DNA from: Aricia agestis
Taxonomy: Eukaryota > Arthropoda > Insecta > Lepidoptera > Lycaenidae
NCBI RefSeq assembly: GCF_905147365.1
Contig: NC_056427.1
Coordinates: 6,267,001-6,331,000, forward strand
DNA length: 64,000 nucleotides
Direction: 5' to 3'
Shown here: positions 22,448-33,629 of the stretch, piece after piece
How the letters are laid out: every line of letters starts with the position of its first letter
Position numbering within the stretch: the first letter of the stretch is position 1
Program-made: the position numbers and the translations under genes
The notes under the pieces: model-generated
What the model was told of the DNA's origin: nothing
Databases searched by the model: none
The model's input: only the letters and a program-made list of their open reading frames with translations

Positions 22448-22880
22448 AAAATCGGCCAAGCGCGAGTTGGACTCGCGCACGAAGGGTTCCGTACCATTAT
22501 AGAGCAAAAATAGTATTTTTTTTTGTATAGGAGCCCCCCTTTATTTAATAATTAAAGTAAAAATACAGCTGAGTATTTTGTGAACATTACAGGTACCAAT
22601 CTGTTGTCAATTGTCATCATTGATACCGAGAATTTTTTTTTTGAAAAATCACGTTTGTTTTATGGGAAATAAAATTTAATTTATTTTATTTTGTTTTTAG
22701 TATTTGTTGTTATAGCGGCAACAGATATAAATAATCTGTGAAAATTTCAACTCTCTAGCTATTACCGTTCTTAAGTTACAGCTTGGAGACACACAGACAG
22801 ACAGACGGACAGACGGTCAGACATCGAAGTCTTAGTAATAGGGTCCCGTTTTTACCCCTTGGGCACGGAACCCTAAAAAG
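22448..22880 (-). repeat. Repeat P, full length
   Basis: aaatcggccaagcgcgagtt at the left, gggcacggaaccctaaaaa at the right. Confidence 0.7.
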
Positions 22881-22884
22881 TAGT

Positions 22885-22982
22885 TCTACGTTTGACAACG
22901 TTTCTGCCAATGACGTGTGCAACATGTCGGATTTTGGTCGGATTTACTGTATGTAATAGTGGCGCCCTCTGCTTCGACCTTA
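22885..22982 (+). repeat. Repeat X
   Basis: cgtttgacaacgtttctg, gacgtgtgcaa and cgccctctgcttcgacct recur at 43515-43632. Confidence 0.55.
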
Positions 22983-22995
22983 TCTTTTTTACCGT

Positions 22996-23271
22996 AATAT
23001 TATAATATTATATCTATGGACGCTTCACACCACATCAGTCTGGCCCCGTGCTAAGTACCTGAAGGACTTGTGCTACGGGTACCAGACAACGGAAATATAA
23101 TAATACTTTTATACTATACGTATATATTAAAGATTTTTATTGATACACATTTTTAATACACATCCATGACCCAGAAACTTTGAAAACTTTTTGCTCCGTC
23201 GGCGGGATTCGAACCCGCCACCCCCGGCTTGAGCTACCAACAGCCCACCAACTGAGCCACAGAGGTCGTCA
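22996..23271 (-). mobile_element. SINE-I, full length
   Basis: Left end tatggacgcttcacaccaca; tRNA-like head at the right with ggcgggattcgaacccgcc (B box complement). Confidence 0.85.
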
Positions 23272-23652
23272 AATCGTCATATTCCCTATTTATTGAAAAG
23301 CGCCGCTCTCTTTCATTCTGTGCGTTGTTCTATTTCACTTTTGCTTTTTTAAATGAAGCTATCCTAAGATCTATTAGCAACCATTATCAAAGTATGCGCC
23401 GTGGAGCCCTGCGGAGGCAAAGGTCTTGTCCACCGCGATCGATACATAAATTGTTTTTAGGAATGCCATCAGACACAGCATGGACACAATTCATTTAAAG
23501 AGAAAGCATTTTTTTGGGGGTACCGTCAAAAATATCACTTCTTAGGGCGCGTTCAGACATGCGCGTTTACTGCGCGCGCGGATTCAGCTTCACCAAAAGA
23601 TTCAGATTCACCAAGGAAGTTTGAGAACCGCGGATCCACTCGCACAACTGGA

Positions 23653-23774
23653 GGAGCCCTTTTTTATAAAATAAGGGGTCAAACGAGCAAACGGGTCACC
23701 TGATGGAAAGCAACTTCCGTCGCCCATGGACACTCGCAACATCAGAAGAGCTGCAGGTGCGTTGCCGGCCTTGT
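23653..23774 (-). mobile_element. SINE-A 3' fragment
   Basis: Poly-T to gtgcgttgccggcctt; cut off at the coding remnant. Confidence 0.75.
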
Positions 23775-24074
23775 CTCTATGTTGATAATGATGATGAGCA
23801 AACGCGTTTAAGAATCCAATGCTATATTAACCTGCTTCAGTTGTTCAGAAATTTCGCTCTAACATCGGTGTGGACTTTCAAAGAGTTTTCTGAGGTCGCA
23901 AGTTACAAGCGGAAAATATTTAAGTTTTTATCGACTGCGAAAAAAGGAAATTGTATAATGAAAAGATAATATTATGTAATTCTAGATGTTTCCCATGGTC
24001 CTGATGGCACTAAATTATATTTATCGTTTCCAGGCAATAAAAAACTAGCTTTACTATTATGTCTTTTCCCGTGA
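23775..24074 (+). pseudogene. Decayed coding remnant, unrecognised
   Basis: One frame runs for about 100 codons with a single in-frame stop (TAA at 23967-23969). It is protein-like on both sides of the stop: DNDDEQTRLRIQCYINLLQL before it, and YYVILDVSHGPDGT after it, ending LLLCLFP-stop. The left end is cut off by a truncated SINE-A copy (23653-23774), and a second SINE-A lies just to the right. The mix of charged, aromatic and hydrophobic residues is unlike the translated repeats elsewhere in the window. The family is not recognised. It may be an old retrocopy fragment or a fragment of a transposon protein. Confidence 0.3.
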
Positions 24075-24112
24075 ACATCAGCTGTATCAATCGGTAATAA
24101 AAATCGGCCAAG

Positions 24113-24288
24113 TACTTTTTTTATTTTATGAAATAAGGGGGTAATTCGAGCAAACGGGTCACCCGATGGAAAGCAACTTCCGTCGCCCATGGACACTCGC
24201 AGCATCAGAAGAGCGTTGCCGGCCTTTTAAGAGGGAAAAGAGTAACAGGGGAAGGTAGGGAAGGGAAAAGGGTAGGGGATTGGGCCTA
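24113..24288 (-). mobile_element. SINE-A 3' fragment
   Basis: Poly-T, gcaaacgggtcacccgatgg, to ggattgggcctac. The scrap of repeat P before it (aaaatcggccaagtac) suggests insertion into P. Confidence 0.75.
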
Positions 24289-25000
24289 CTTAGTTTTATT
24301 TAACGGTTAATATAAAATAAAAATAAAAAATAAATATGTAACGGCAGTAGGTACTCAGAGAAATTATAATATGTCAAGACGCTTTATGTTTTAAAAATAT
24401 TAATAAAATTTTGAGAGTTATGTCGCCGAGTAAAATAAAATAAATTAAATAAAAATACTTTTATTTCTAAATAATTTTGAAACAAATATTTTCAGAAAGT
24501 CTGCATGGTGCCTACCACCCGTTCGGGAACTAACCCGTCGAAAAGAAACTCGAACGGGGCCCACTTTTTAACAAAAAAAGTAGGAAAAATTAATGAAGCT
24601 GTAATAACATACATATTATGTTCTTTATACCAACTAGAATATAATAAAATTGAATCAATATATTATATTGATTCAATTTTTTTTTTTTTAAACATAATAT
24701 TTAGCTTATGATCATTATCAACATTCACAAAAATATTGTCAACTCTAATATTTTTCAGCCCGCTATCGCTTCTGACTTGGACCAAACGTTCAAACTTCAA
24801 AGCTATCTCCTTTAATATGCCTTCTATTGCAGTAATAGATTTTTTATAAGGCAATACCAGCCAGGGGAAGTTATTTTAGTCTCAATATTGCATATAATGG
24901 GGCTGACTGGCAACACTGAGGGAAAATTACTAAACCGTTAGTGTTGCTGTAGCTTTATACTTACATTCTAGTATTTAACTTAGACTTACTTATATTATAT
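24289..25000. other. Unrecognised, with an open minus frame
   Basis: Minus strand 24854-24663 reads PYKKSITAIEGILKEIALKF and onward and is somewhat protein-like, but has no recognised family or splice context. 24645-24680 is an AT inverted repeat (attgaatcaatatattatat). Confidence 0.35.
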
Positions 25001-25138
25001 AAAATTCTCGTGTCACAATGTTAGGCCGCGTACTCCTCCGAAACGGCTTTACTGATTTCAACACAAGTCCTTTAGGTACTTAGCACGGGGCCAGACTGAC
25101 GTGGTGTGAAGCGTCCATAGATATTATTATTATTATAC
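25001..25138 (+). mobile_element. HEL-B 5' fragment joined to a SINE-I 3' fragment
   Basis: 25001-25060 is HEL-B (ataaaattctcgtgtcaca). From 25061, caagtcctttaggtacttag to the ATT tail is SINE-I. Confidence 0.65.
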
Positions 25139-25194
25139 TGTTGTTTGTCTGTCAGTGTGTTTAAACCTCCTGTACACTACAGGAGGTTTATAAG

Positions 25195-25516
25195 TGGGAG
25201 AACCATGCTTCGGCACGAATGGGCCGGCTCGACCGGAGAAATATCACGTTCTCACAGAAAACCGGCGTGAAACAGCGCTTGCGCTGTGTTTCGCCGAGTG
25301 AGTGAGTTTACCGGAGGCCCAATCCCCTACCCTAATACCTTTCCAACCCCCCCCCCCCCCCCCCCCCCCCTATTCCCTTTGATTCCCATCCCTACCCCTA
25401 TTACCCTATTCCCTCTTAAAAGGCCGGCAACGCACCTACAGCCCTTCTGATGCTGCGAGTGTCCATGGGCGACGGAAGTTGCTTTCCATCAGGTGACCCG
25501 TTTGCTCGTTTGCAAT
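25195..25516 (+). mobile_element. SINE-A with a 24-bp poly-C run
   Basis: Full element except for the usual end. C at 25347-25370 replaces part of the CCCTACCCT-rich middle. Confidence 0.8.
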
Positions 25517-25885
25517 TTTTTTATTAAAAAGCGTAATTAGTCGTATTATGGATTTACATAAACTTTTTTTCAGCAAACAACATACTAAAATTTCTCTCGT
25601 TTATTTTGGATCAAAGAGTCATAAAAGTAACTACAGAATACCCAAAGACAGACCATCAAATTTTTACCTTTTCCGGGATTCCCAGCAACGTTCAGGGAAA
25701 ACCCCGGAATAACCCGAAAAACCCCGGAATAAAATCTATCCCCATTTATCGTCCCCTTTTCAATACCATCTAATACAATTTCAAACATTTATATAGGACT
25801 CAGATTAGGCTACAAGTGGTTGTTGTTAGGCAAGCTTGTTCGAATATCTAACGCATCTTTTTTAACCGACTTCGAAGCCAAATAT
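25517..25885. other. No recognised feature
   Basis: A short repeated phrase aaaaccccggaataa occurs twice near 25695-25732. No gene is seen. Confidence 0.5.
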
Positions 25886-26340
25886 TCCTCTGTGGCTCAG
25901 TTGGTGGGCTGTTGGTAGCTCAAGCCGGGAGTCGCGGGTTCGAATCCCGCCGACGGAACAAAAAAAAAGTTTTCAAAGTTCCTGGGTCATGGATGTGTAT
26001 TAAATATGTGTAACGTGTATCTTATAATAAAAATCTTAAATATACAAATGTAGTAGCTGTCCCGGCAAACGTTGTTTTGCTATATAAATAATTTTTGGTA
26101 TGAATAATAGATGTTGGCCGATTCTCAGACCTACTCAATATGCTCACAAAATTTCATCAAAATCGGTCAAGCCGTTTCGGAGGAGTATGGCAACGAAAAC
26201 TGTGACACGAGAATTTTATATATTGTATAGTATAAAAGTATTAAATATATTTCCGTTGTCTGGTACCCGTTACACAAGTCCTTCAGGTACTTACCACGGG
26301 GCCAGACTGACGTGGTGTGAAGCGTCCATAGATATTATAC
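25886..26340 (+). mobile_element. SINE-I split by a HEL-B-like insertion
   Basis: tRNA-like head at 25890-25960, body to about 26048, then tail at 26226-26340. The piece between is a reversed, diverged HEL-B copy. Confidence 0.75.
26050..26225 (-). mobile_element. HEL-B-related copy inside SINE-I
   Basis: tagctgtcccggcaaacgtt with a hairpin (GCAAAACAACGTTTGC on minus) to gacacgagaattttatat. Shorter than other copies and lacking their middle. Confidence 0.7.
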
Positions 26341-26369
26341 CCTTTCTGGATATTTGGCAGTCTATGTAT

Positions 26370-26562
26370 ACATATGTGCAACTCCGTTGCGCCATAACTC
26401 GGTTATCGCGTAGAAACCGTACATTTTTCTGGTATAAAAGTGTCCCACTTCAATCCAGGGACTGAAAGTGTCAGCATAGCAAATTTCACGCAAAATCGGT
26501 TCAGCGGTTCGGACGTGAAGTGGTAACAGACAGACATACAGACACTTTTGCATTATAATAGG
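26370..26562 (-). mobile_element. HEL-C copy
   Basis: gtgcaactccgttgcgccat to gacacttttgcattataata. Confidence 0.7.
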
Positions 26563-26565
26563 GTT

Positions 26566-26746
26566 TTCCTTCCTGACGCTATAACTCCAGAACGCACGAA
26601 CCGATTTCCACGGTTTTGCATTCGTTGGAAAGGTCTCGGGCTCCGTGAGGTCTATAGAAAAAAAAAAACAGAAAAAACTTCAAGAGAAAAGCAGGAAAAC
26701 AGACAAAATCATTTTATGGCAAAACGGCGTTTGCCGGGACAGCTAG
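26566..26746 (+). mobile_element. HEL-V short copy with HEL-B-type 3' end
   Basis: ttcctgacgctataactcca start as at 17053, but it ends cggcgtttgccgggacag then CTAG|T, the 3' end of HEL-B. This shows end exchange between families, or two relatives. Confidence 0.65.
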
Positions 26747-27185
26747 TAATATATGGATGTTATGATAAACTACTGGTCCGATAACAAAAGGGGTGTATTT
26801 TTAAGCCCACAAATCATAGTTTTGTAAACTTTTACTTGCACAACCTTAATTTTGTTGAATTACGCCTTAAATTAGTAGTATTATAACGTTTACATTTAGA
26901 CCAAAATTTGAATAATTTTGGTCTAAATCTTATATATTGATTTTCCACCATTGTTACAACGTAGGGTGGGAAAATAAATATCGACTCGATCTTTAGAATT
27001 TAAATAAATGAATCGACGACGGCGAAAACTCGTAAAACTGTCAACGTGGCGTTTATCGACAGTCGATAAAGAGTATCGATAATACTATAAACGGACAACA
27101 CTAGTGATAAATGAGCATTTTGTAATTTAACGTTTTAAATTGAGTTTATTTGGTTTTTTGTAGCGAACTTCAGTGACGCCTTTGC
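26747..27185. other. Intron with TCGATA cluster
   Basis: 27052-27087 has TTATCGACAGTCGATAAAG and TATCGATAA, followed by ACAACACTAG. Otherwise unrecognised. Confidence 0.5.
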
Positions 27186-27539
27186 TTTTTTATAAAATTA
27201 TAGTGCAAACGAGCAAACGGGTCACCTGATGGAAAGCAACTACCGCCGCCCGACCGCCCGATACTCGCAACATCAGAAGAGCTGCAGGTGCGTTGAAGGC
27301 CTTTAAGAGGGAATACCGTCTGTTCTTCAAGGTTTGCAGGTCATATTGGTCCGTAACTGTTTTGTTTTTTATTATGAAATAAAGGGGCAAACGAGCAAAC
27401 GGGTCACCTGATGGAAAGCAACTTCCGTCGCCCATGGAAACTCGCAGCATCGGAAGAGCTGCAGGTGCGTTGCCGGCCTTTTAAGAGGGAATAGGGGAGG
27501 GTAGGGAAGGGAAAAGGTTAGGGGAGTGGGCCTCCGGTA
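27186..27539 (-). mobile_element. Two adjacent SINE-A 3' fragments
   Basis: 27186-27318 and 27360-27539, both with poly-T at the left and truncated in the middle region, same orientation. Confidence 0.75.
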
Positions 27540-27552
27540 CCAGGCATCAAAC

Positions 27553-27623
27553 TGTATGGAATTGACATAAGACGAGTCGAACGTCAACGTCATATTAACG
27601 AACGCTTATGTCAATTCCATACA
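27553..27623. repeat. Stem-loop, 19-bp arms
   Basis: tgtatggaattgacataag and its exact complement 33 bases later. Confidence 0.75.
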
Positions 27624-27695
27624 TTATGATCACCGAATCTATAACGAAGTGATAACGAAAAATTCTTGTCTAAATGGCCTGACCCCTTAGACAAA

Positions 27696-27844
27696 GTCCC
27701 TTTCGTTAAAAACGATGACGAAATTCGTTATCAAAATGTATGGGATTTGACATTAGTCTTCACAAGCGAAATGTCATTTAGCGATGACTTATGTCAAACC
27801 ACATACATTTTGATAAAGATCGTCATCGTTTCTAACGAAAGGAC
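27696..27844. repeat. Fold-back MITE, arms about 55 bp
   Basis: gtccctttcgttaaaaacga ... atgtatgggatttgacat pairs with atgtcaaaccacatacattt ... ctaacgaaaggac with few mismatches. Confidence 0.7.
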
Positions 27845-28004
27845 TTGGCTACGACCTCTGGCGTTTTACAATCCGCCCAACGTACCCTACAGTTAAGAGT
27901 TCAACTTTTAGCCGTCGTCCTCGAGTAAAAGGAAGCCCTTAAAAAGTAATTTAAACCACATAGAAATTAAATGAAAGCGTAATTATAGACCAACGCGCCT
28001 CTCG

Positions 28005-28082
28005 ACATCTCGAAAAGTCGAGAAACTCGAAAAATCGAGAAACACGAGAACTCGAAAAGTCGAGCAACTCGAAAAACTCGGT
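28005..28082. repeat. Degenerate CTCGAAAA(A/G)TCGAG tandem array
   Basis: About seven units of 11-12 bases built from cgaaaa and tcgag, themselves partly palindromic. Confidence 0.7.
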
Positions 28083-28214
28083 AACTTGCAAACACTGAAA
28101 AATCGAAAACGTAATCCATATCCATGATAGTATAAATGCGAAAGTGTGTCTGTCTGTCTGTTACCTCATCACGCCTCAGTCACTGAACCGATTTTGCTGA
28201 AATTTGGTATGGAG

Positions 28215-28532
28215 CACAGACATAGATCAAGATAGATACCGCATGTGTATGTACTTCGCGTGCCATATCGCACTCCCAAACGACGAGCAATGCTCGTCTT
28301 TCGAAAGTCTGTTCTTTAGTCTGCTATCGGAATCGAACGTCAATCGGAATTTTTAAAATGCCTAAATGCCTAAAAGTGCCGTATTGAGCTGTAGAAATTC
28401 AAATAGAAACGTTGGCCAAAATAATGGACACGTTTCTTATCATCGGTACATCACAGTAGGTAGCAAGAAGTGGCACGCTCGATATCATATAAATGGAGCG
28501 ACATGCGGTATCTATCTTGAGCTATGTCTGTG
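28215..28532. mobile_element. hAT-type MITE, 318 bp
   Basis: Inverted ends cacagacatagatcaagata against cacagacatagctcaagata, continuing gataccgcatgt. Flanked by GTATGGAG (28207-28214) and GTATTGAG (28533-28540), an 8-bp duplication with one change. Confidence 0.75.
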
Positions 28533-28560
28533 GTATTGAGATAACTTTTGAGCTATTGCA

Positions 28561-28765
28561 TAGCTTTTATCGCGGGCTTTGAGCGACCGAATCAAGAAAT
28601 TCCGTCACGAATAACACCTAACACCCTCCACTCCGACCGGCACAGCGGTGCGGCGTTGCCAGACTTCGGCTCGATGTTTGTGTGCGTGCGAATTATTATT
28701 GCATAAATTGACAGAAATTAGTATGAAATAGCTTTACTGCGGCAGTCCTCGCGTGTCACACGCTT
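28561..28765 (-). repeat. Repeat Q copy
   Basis: ccgaatcaagaaattccgtc, cgttgccagacttcgg and gcggcagtcctcgcgtgtca match reversed Q. Confidence 0.65.
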
Positions 28766-28829
28766 TTTAATCCTGGAAAAAGGTACGGTTCCCGCGCAAT
28801 AAACGAATTCTGCTAAACTGAGTTACGGG

Positions 28830-29261
28830 CCTCGGATCGGGCTGAAATTTGGCATGCAGGTAGATGTTATGACGTAGGAATCCGCTAAGAAAGGATTTTG
28901 ATAAATTCCAACCCCAAGGGGTTCAAATAGGGGATGAAAGTTTGTATACAGGGTGTAACAAAAATAAGTGATAATACTTTAGGGTGTTTACGTCTTCCTC
29001 TTAGAGAGTTCACTGTGAAAGTAGCAGCGCTGAAAGACCAAAATTTTTTTTTTCACTTTTGTATGGGGAAACTCGTGACGCTCGGGCCCTTCCCCATACA
29101 AAAGTGAAAAATTTTTTTCGTCTTTCAGCGCTGCTACTTTCACAGTGAACTCTCTACAAGGAACACGTACACACCCTAAATTACCACTTATTTTTGTTAC
29201 ACACTGTACATATAATAATACTTCTTAACGCGAGCGAAGCCGCGGGCAAAAGCTCGTCTAG
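28830..29261 (+). mobile_element. HEL-D 3' part split by FB-F
   Basis: ggatcgggctgaaatttggc to gatgaaagtttgta, then after FB-F ataatacttcttaacgcgag to gcaaaagctcgtCTAG|T. Confidence 0.75.
28949..29206. mobile_element. FB-F palindrome
   Basis: cagggtgtaac ... gttacacactg with complementary arms, inserted at TA in HEL-D. Confidence 0.8.
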
Positions 29262-29585
29262 TAATATAACAACATCGCGAAAACACCTAAAATAATAGTT
29301 CATCGATATTTTTATCGACATGTCACAACACTAGCCATTTTTGCTAAATCAGGCAAAAAAAAAAGTTGATGGTAAGTGAAATCTTTCCAACATTTGTTAC
29401 ATTAGCCATTAGAATATAAGAAATTATTCGCTATATTTGAGGGAGGATATTGGTTTCCATAATGGCTTTTACAATAATATTGCCTTATTATATTGCTTTT
29501 GTATATAATGTAATCGTATATTTCTGTGTAATACGCAAGTAAATTACCTTAAGTTATTTCGTAAGAGAAAATATATACCTATTTA

Positions 29586-29801
29586 CTACGAATAATAAAA
29601 ACTAAGGAAAAGTAACTCCGTCAAAAAACATGCTCCACAGTACTTGTCAAAAAAGTGTACCTTAGGTACACATTTCAATACATTTGCAATATTTAGGTGA
29701 CCTTGAGCGGTACTAGGCTGACGTTACATGACAGATCAAAAGGAACCAAATTCAAAACGGTAGTATGGGAGTTACGATTTCTTAGTTTTTATTATTCGTA
29801 G
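29586..29801. mobile_element. MITE-W with perfect 8-bp duplication
   Basis: 21-bp inverted ends (ctacgaataataaaaactaa ... ttagtttttattattcgtag), 216 bp, bordered by CCTATTTA at 29578-29585 and 29802-29809. hAT type by duplication length. Confidence 0.8.
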
Positions 29802-29928
29802 CCTATTTACATAAAATTCAAATGAAATCAAATCATTTATTATGCATTGGGTTTAGTTGCAACACATAGACCATATTTTACGTACAAGCCACTAACAATT
29901 TACGGTTGAAAACTAACTAATTTTTCTA

Positions 29929-30409
29929 TTAAGAGGAGTCCACACCGCCCTTTTTTCCATACAAACGTTGTCCCCTGTTTCCTCCCTGGATATTGCTAGT
30001 AGAGTTATAATTTTTTTCCTGAATATCTACGGCCACTAATACGATGTCCCTATGTTTTCTTTTTTTTCATAATTTAATTATTAAATAAGATATGAACGTT
30101 CTAAAACCCAAAAAAATGGCCAGATTTTCCGCTGTGTTCAAACGTCCAGAAAACAGATTTGGCTAGATTATACAAAAAAAGCAAAACATAGGAACACAGC
30201 TCAAGCCTTTTTTTAATCTTTAATGAAAAAAGTACTTAAATCGGTTAAGTTTTGGAGAAGGAATCAGGGGACAACGAATCGTTGATTTTCTGGATTTTCT
30301 GCAGTTGTCTCTATCGCGTTCTGCGGTATAGGCTTGAGGTAAGGGAGACAGCTATAGATATTACACGTGCTTTTTTTTCATTTCTCTAGCCCCTGGTGTA
30401 TCCTCTTAA
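29929..30409 (+). mobile_element. TTAA-bounded MITE-N
   Basis: TTAAgaggagtccacaccgc at the left, gtgtatcctcTTAA at the right, about 480 bp. A reversed copy of the same length is at 53917. Confidence 0.75.
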
Positions 30410-30663
30410 ATCATTTACAAATTACAAATACTTACATTAAGTTATTAAAAATTAAGGTAACAACAAAATTGACAGATAAAATTACCCAAAAAAAAATAGT
30501 GATGTCCAATTACTCTTCATTATCGACAACCCGGGAAAATCCCGTAAGTCGATACCAACTCGGAGAAAAATAGTAACCAACTTGGAGAAGTTTCCCCACC
30601 CGCATAATCCCGCCTAAGTCCTTTGATTGAGCTTATCTCGTGTCATCGGTTAATCGTTGGACT

Positions 30664-30876
30664 TAGGCTACATCCATACTAATATAATAAATGCCAAAGT
30701 GTGTCTGTTTGTCTGTCTGTTACCTCTTCACGCCTTAATCGCTAGACCGATTTTGTTGAAATTTGGTATGGGGATACTTTGAGTGCCGAGAGAGGACATA
30801 GGATACTTTTCGTCCCAGAAAAATGCACGGTTACCGCGCGATAAACGAGTGTTGGCGCGACGCAGTTGCGGGCGTC
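30664..30876 (+). mobile_element. HEL-C copy
   Basis: tccatactaatataataaat to gcgacgcagttgcgggcgtc; the final CTAG is lost. Confidence 0.75.
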
Positions 30877-30948
30877 AAGTTTATTATATTGACAAAAGAT
30901 TCAAACAATATATTACAAAAACGGAAATAAATTCAATACATTGTATTG

Positions 30949-31222
30949 AAAACCGGCGTGAAACAGCGCTTCCGCTGTGTTTCGCCGAGTGAGTGAGTTT
31001 ACCGGAGGCCCAATCCCCTACCCTATTCCCTTTCCTACCCTCTCCTATTCCCTTCCCTTCCCTACCCTCCCCTATTACCCTATTCCCTCTTAAAAGGCCG
31101 GCAACGCACATGCAGCTCTTCTGATGCTGCGAGTGTCCATGGGCGACGGAAGTTGCTTTCCATCAGGTGACCCGTTTGCTCGTTTGCCCCCCTTATTTCA
31201 TAAAAAAAAAAAAAAAAAAAAC
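30949..31222 (+). mobile_element. SINE-A, 5'-truncated, long A tail
   Basis: Starts gaaaaccggcgtgaaacagc and ends in about 20 A. Confidence 0.8.
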
Positions 31223-31392
31223 ATTTATTCTATACTTACATATATATTCAAGATATTTATTACATCATACAGTATATTTAATTTACATTCATGATCCAAT
31301 ACTGAAAACTTTTTTTCGGTCGGCGGGATTCGAACCCACAGCCCCCGGCTTGCGCTACACGCTCGACCAATGATCCAAAGAGGTCGTCAAAA
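31223..31392 (-). mobile_element. SINE-I, diverged
   Basis: B box complement gggattcgaaccc and ccaaagaggtcgtc remain. It abuts the A tail of the SINE-A copy. Confidence 0.65.
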
Positions 31393-31845
31393 TTCTACGG
31401 ACCCCATAGATATTATAATAACAACTCTAGTCCCGTGGATTCATTACTTTGAATATTTTAGTCATTTCTGGACTTCAAAGGAAAATTCTTTCATTTCGGA
31501 ATCGAGGCATTTGGGGGGATTAAAAATTGCCAATAATAACTCTAACGCTTGACAGATGACATCAATATAAAGGGACAGGTAGCTAGGGATGTGGTCTGTT
31601 GATAGAAAGTATCGATAAACTTTATCGACTATCGATACATGAAGAATGAGGATGTATCGACATTTAAAAAATATCGATATTATACACATAATGACACAAA
31701 AGTGTGTTTTTATGTAAGTTCCTCACTCTTAAACTGGCTAAATACACCAAAATTGTAACATACCAATTACCAATATATCATTTGACGCAAAAGAATCATG
31801 CTTCCGATTGACCGGATAAATACAACGGCTTCATAGAAAACCATG
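31393..31845. other. Intron with dense TCGATA sites
   Basis: 31607-31682 holds TATCGATAA, TTATCGACTATCGATAC, TATCGACA and TATCGATAT. No gene is seen. Confidence 0.5.
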
Positions 31846-32162
31846 ACGTGGGAGAACCATGCTTTGGCACGAATGGGCCGGCTCGACCGGAGAAATACCA
31901 CGTCCTCACAGAAAACCGGCGTGAAACAGAGCTTGCGCTGTGTTTCGCCGAGTGAGTGAGTTTACCGGAGGCCCAATTCCCTTCCCTATCCTCCCCTATT
32001 CCCTTTCCTTCCCATCCCTACCCTCCACTATTACCCTATTCCCTCTTAAAAGGCCGGCAACGCACCTGCAGCTCTTCTGATGCTGCGAGTGTCCATGGGC
32101 GACGGAAGGAAGGCGACGATGGCTTTCTATCAGGTGACCCGTTCAACAAACGTAAAAAAAAA
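31846..32162 (+). mobile_element. SINE-A, near full length
   Basis: gacgtgggagaaccatgctt to an A tail; the 3' domain has a small insertion (ggaaggcgacgatgg). Confidence 0.8.
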
Positions 32163-33185
32163 ACAACGGCTTCATAGAAAACCAGCGCAAAATAAATTGC
32201 CTACAACGATAAAATCGCAGTCTTTTGTTTTTCTTACAAGTAGTTTATATACCTAATTAAGTACCTTTAATTATTATTGAATATACCAGTGGGGCACCAT
32301 TGAGGCGCGTAAAAAGGGGACGTTTTGAATACTGATCTTATCGCGTTTTGAGAATGTTTTGTTAAACAAGGACACGGGATAAACGTATCAAGATGAAATA
32401 TTACTGAAGTTTTCATACAACTAACCCTTTAGAGTTCAGAGGATTGTTTTTTGCATGACACGTCATATTATTTATGTTTTAAACTAGACGATATTGTATA
32501 TTATTTACCTAGCTAACTTTGTAAAGTGGTACAGCTAAAAATTTTTATGACAGAAAATATCATTATTTCCGGTACTTTTCGCGCGAACGTATATATAAAA
32601 ATTTCACTTTTTCTCTTGAAAAAACATAACATTAATTATTGAGTCCAAAATTAGTTATTTTATGGGCTTCCTTTACTAGATTATTTACAAAAGCCTTTCT
32701 TTCATGCCTAGATAAAAATTGAGTTCCAAAATGTCACCCGAACATACATACATATATACAGTCTACAGAGCAAGTTAAATTAATAAAACTTTTAAAAATG
32801 GAAAAAGTACGGTTCCTATCGAGGCACATACTATCAAATTAGTATTAACTTGATTTAGTAAGCAACTTTCTCAAAAATTTGTACGCGCTTACCGCGGGCT
32901 GACAAAGAATTATCACCACAATTTTGATCCAAAATAAACACATTGTATTCTCCGCAATATGTTAACAAGCAATTTTACGTTTAACACGAACTGACGTATG
33001 CAAATGTTACACAGCTAATAAGGATTAATCGATAGGACATCACTTTGTATCGATATTGGAACAACACTATTCATAAATCAACTTCCGGTACGTCTTAATA
33101 AAATTAGTGATGTGCGCATATCGACGTATTGTCGCGGAATATTTTCCCGGGATTTTAGGATAAGCGGTCCCGGAAAAAATCCGGG
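32163..33185. other. No recognised gene
   Basis: AT-rich. TCGATA sites at 33028-33056 are followed by ACAACACTAT. Confidence 0.45.
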
Positions 33186-33345
33186 ATTAAAAATAGGTGA
33201 AAGTGTGTCTGTCTCTAATCTCTTCATTCCCAAACCACTGAACCGATTTTGCAGAAATTTGATATAGAGACACTTTAAGACCCGTGAAAGGATATAGGAT
33301 ACTTTTTATCCCGGAAAAATATATTCCTACGCGATCTTCTTTATA
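33186..33345 (+). mobile_element. HEL-C fragment
   Basis: ggtgaaagtgtgtctgtctc to tatcccggaaaaatatattc. Confidence 0.65.
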
Positions 33346-33629
33346 TAAAATAAAATTTCTCTTAGCACTTTGCCCAATAAATGCCATAGGCTTCTTTTTG
33401 CCACAACGTAGACTCCTTTAAGTATTCATAAATTACTATAATTGTCAGCTGTAGCGCCCGTAGTGAAGTTTAGGAGAAAAGTTACGAAGAAACTAAAACT
33501 TTACATGCAAACTCCTGTTGAGTTATTATAATATGACTTTACAAATTCAACATAAAGTTACGATAAAACGCTACAGTGACAAACTTACAAACATTGTGTC
33601 TTGTTATTTAATTTTATATAGTAAATTTA

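Larger units (their letters stand above)
28113..28823 (+). mobile_element. HEL-C split by a MITE and a repeat Q
   Basis: The 5' part at 28113-28214, a short middle piece at 28533-28560 and the 3' part at 28766-28823 (ctttttaatcctggaaaaag ... tgagttacggg) are separated by elements at 28215-28532 and 28561-28765. Confidence 0.7.
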
